Below the pieces are notes generated by a model that saw only the letters and a program-made list of their open reading frames with translations, ran no database searches and was not told where the DNA came from. DNA of 32,018 nt from Planctomycetota bacterium (GTDB lineage Bacteria > Planctomycetota > Brocadiia > SM23-32), in contig DAOVRD010000006.1 in assembly GCA_030628375.1 (NCBI GenBank), positions 1-32,018 on the forward strand, read 5' to 3'. Position numbers and translations under genes: made by a program. The stretch's first letter is position 1. Each line of letters begins with the position of its first letter. This document shows, one piece after another, positions 31,364 to 32,018 of this stretch.

Positions 31364-32018
31364 TGGGCCGGTTTCCTCTCACCGGGAGCCAGATAGGACG
31401 TCAACCGGTCCTCCAGAACGCTGGGGTTCACGCCGGCCTGAATGCCCGTCAGGCCCTCGATCATCATGCGGCGGACGGTCTCTCCTTCCTTGCTGCGGGT
31501 GGTCAGTTTCCCAGCCAGAGGGATGAACAACAGGTTGGCCAACAACGCGCCGTAGAAGGTGGTCAGCAAGGCCGTGGCCATGCCGACGCCGATCTTGGAC
31601 GGGTCGTCGAGCTCTCGGAGCATCTGAACCAGCCCGATCAGCGTGCCTATCATGCCGAAAGCGGGCGCCGCGTCTCCCATGAAAGACAGGATGCCGGCGC
31701 CCAGTCGGTTCCGCCGCTGCAAGGTGTTCAGCTCGATCAGCATGACTTCACGTATCTGGTCGCTCTCGGTGCCGTCTACGAGGAGCTGAAGCCCCTTGGT
31801 CAGGAAGTCGTCATCAAGCTGCCGCATGCTCTCCTCCAGGGCCAGCACGCCGTCCCTGCGAGCGGTTCGCGCGAACCCCGACATCTGTTCAATAACGCGT
31901 TCGGCCGGAGGGATGTTGACGGCGAATGTCCGTTTGACCACGCTGAATATCCGCAGGACCTCCGCCATGGGGAAGTGAACCAGCGTGGCGCAGAACGTGC
32001 CGCCCACCGTGATCAGCA
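31360..32018 (-). CDS. motA: Flagellar motor stator protein MotA (N-terminus beyond the window)
   Basis: MotA is the pentameric torque-generating stator ring. About 219 C-terminal residues are visible, and the frame stays open to the window edge (the codons before the GTG at 32007 read L-I-T, continuing a MotA-type helix). About 35 N-terminal residues, covering the first transmembrane helix, are therefore missing. Visible motifs are ARRDGVLALEESM, DAAPAFGMIGTLIGLVQMLR and GVGMATALLTTFYGALLANL, with the conserved Pro in the third helix. It most resembles the Bacillus MotA/PomA type. It overlaps motB by 4 nt. Confidence 0.95.
   Translation of the reverse strand, partial: LITVGGTFCATLVHFPMAEVLRIFSVVKRTFAVNIPPAERVIEQMSGFARTARRDGVLALEESMRQLDDDFLTKGLQLLVDGTESDQIREVMLIELNTLQRRNRLGAGILSFMGDAAPAFGMIGTLIGLVQMLRELDDPSKIGVGMATALLTTFYGALLANLLFIPLAGKLTTRSKEGETVRRMMIEGLTGIQAGVNPSVLEDRLTSYLAPGERKPAQ

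Overview
The window is a high-GC bacterial chromosome segment. About 28 kb of it is a nearly gap-free flagellar gene cluster on the minus strand. At the left edge are two unrelated plus-strand genes: a GH57 glycogen branching enzyme (265-1890) and glutaminyl-tRNA synthetase (2551-4287). The flagellum is Gram-negative in type, with L-ring (FlgH), P-ring (FlgI) and P-ring chaperone (FlgA). My best guess for the organism is a member of Planctomycetota or another PVC or candidate-phylum bacterium. That rests on GC content, the mix of a full flagellum with GH57 and GlnRS, and a nested-palindrome repeat cluster, so it is a low-confidence inference.

Layout in the direction of transcription, right to left. 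Block 1 holds the motor genes: motA (cut by the window edge), motB, a second motB-like gene, fliL, fliM and fliN. Block 2 holds export and regulation: fliO-P-Q-R-flhB-flhA-flhG, a small membrane protein, fliA (sigma-28), two small unknown proteins and two lipoproteins. Block 3 is hook assembly: fliK-flgD-flgE, plus a membrane-anchored PilZ (YcgR-like) gene. Block 4 is rod, rings and hook-filament junction: flgF-G-A-H-I-J-N-K-L, followed by two unknown genes that end convergently on glnS. Most neighbours overlap by 4 nt (ATGA or GTGA), which indicates translational coupling.

Blocks 2, 3 and 4 each follow a 190-215 bp gap. Each gap carries a sigma-54-type promoter with the exact GG-N10-GC spacing, placed so that the start codon lies 40-60 nt downstream. 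In blocks 3 and 4 a pair of GGAA-N5-TTCC-like palindromes lies about 130 and 150 bp upstream of the -12 element. This is the position expected for an enhancer-binding activator. The inferred hierarchy is: an NtrC-family activator outside this window drives sigma-54 transcription of export, hook and rod genes plus fliA, and FliA then drives late genes that are not present here.

The most unusual feature is the stator. motB is followed by a co-directional second motB-like gene whose transmembrane helix aligns without gaps to MotB but has Ser in place of the essential ion-binding Asp. Its only good ribosome binding site points to a rare ATT start. Both MotB proteins have degenerate peptidoglycan-binding domains. 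Other points of note are the absence of flhF beside an FlhG that lacks the FlhF-activating N-terminus, an FlgH without a lipobox, a c-di-GMP brake inside the hook operon, and six flagellar-cluster proteins whose function I cannot assign. flgB, flgC, fliE-J, fliC, fliD, fliS, flgM, csrA/fliW and chemotaxis genes are not in the window.
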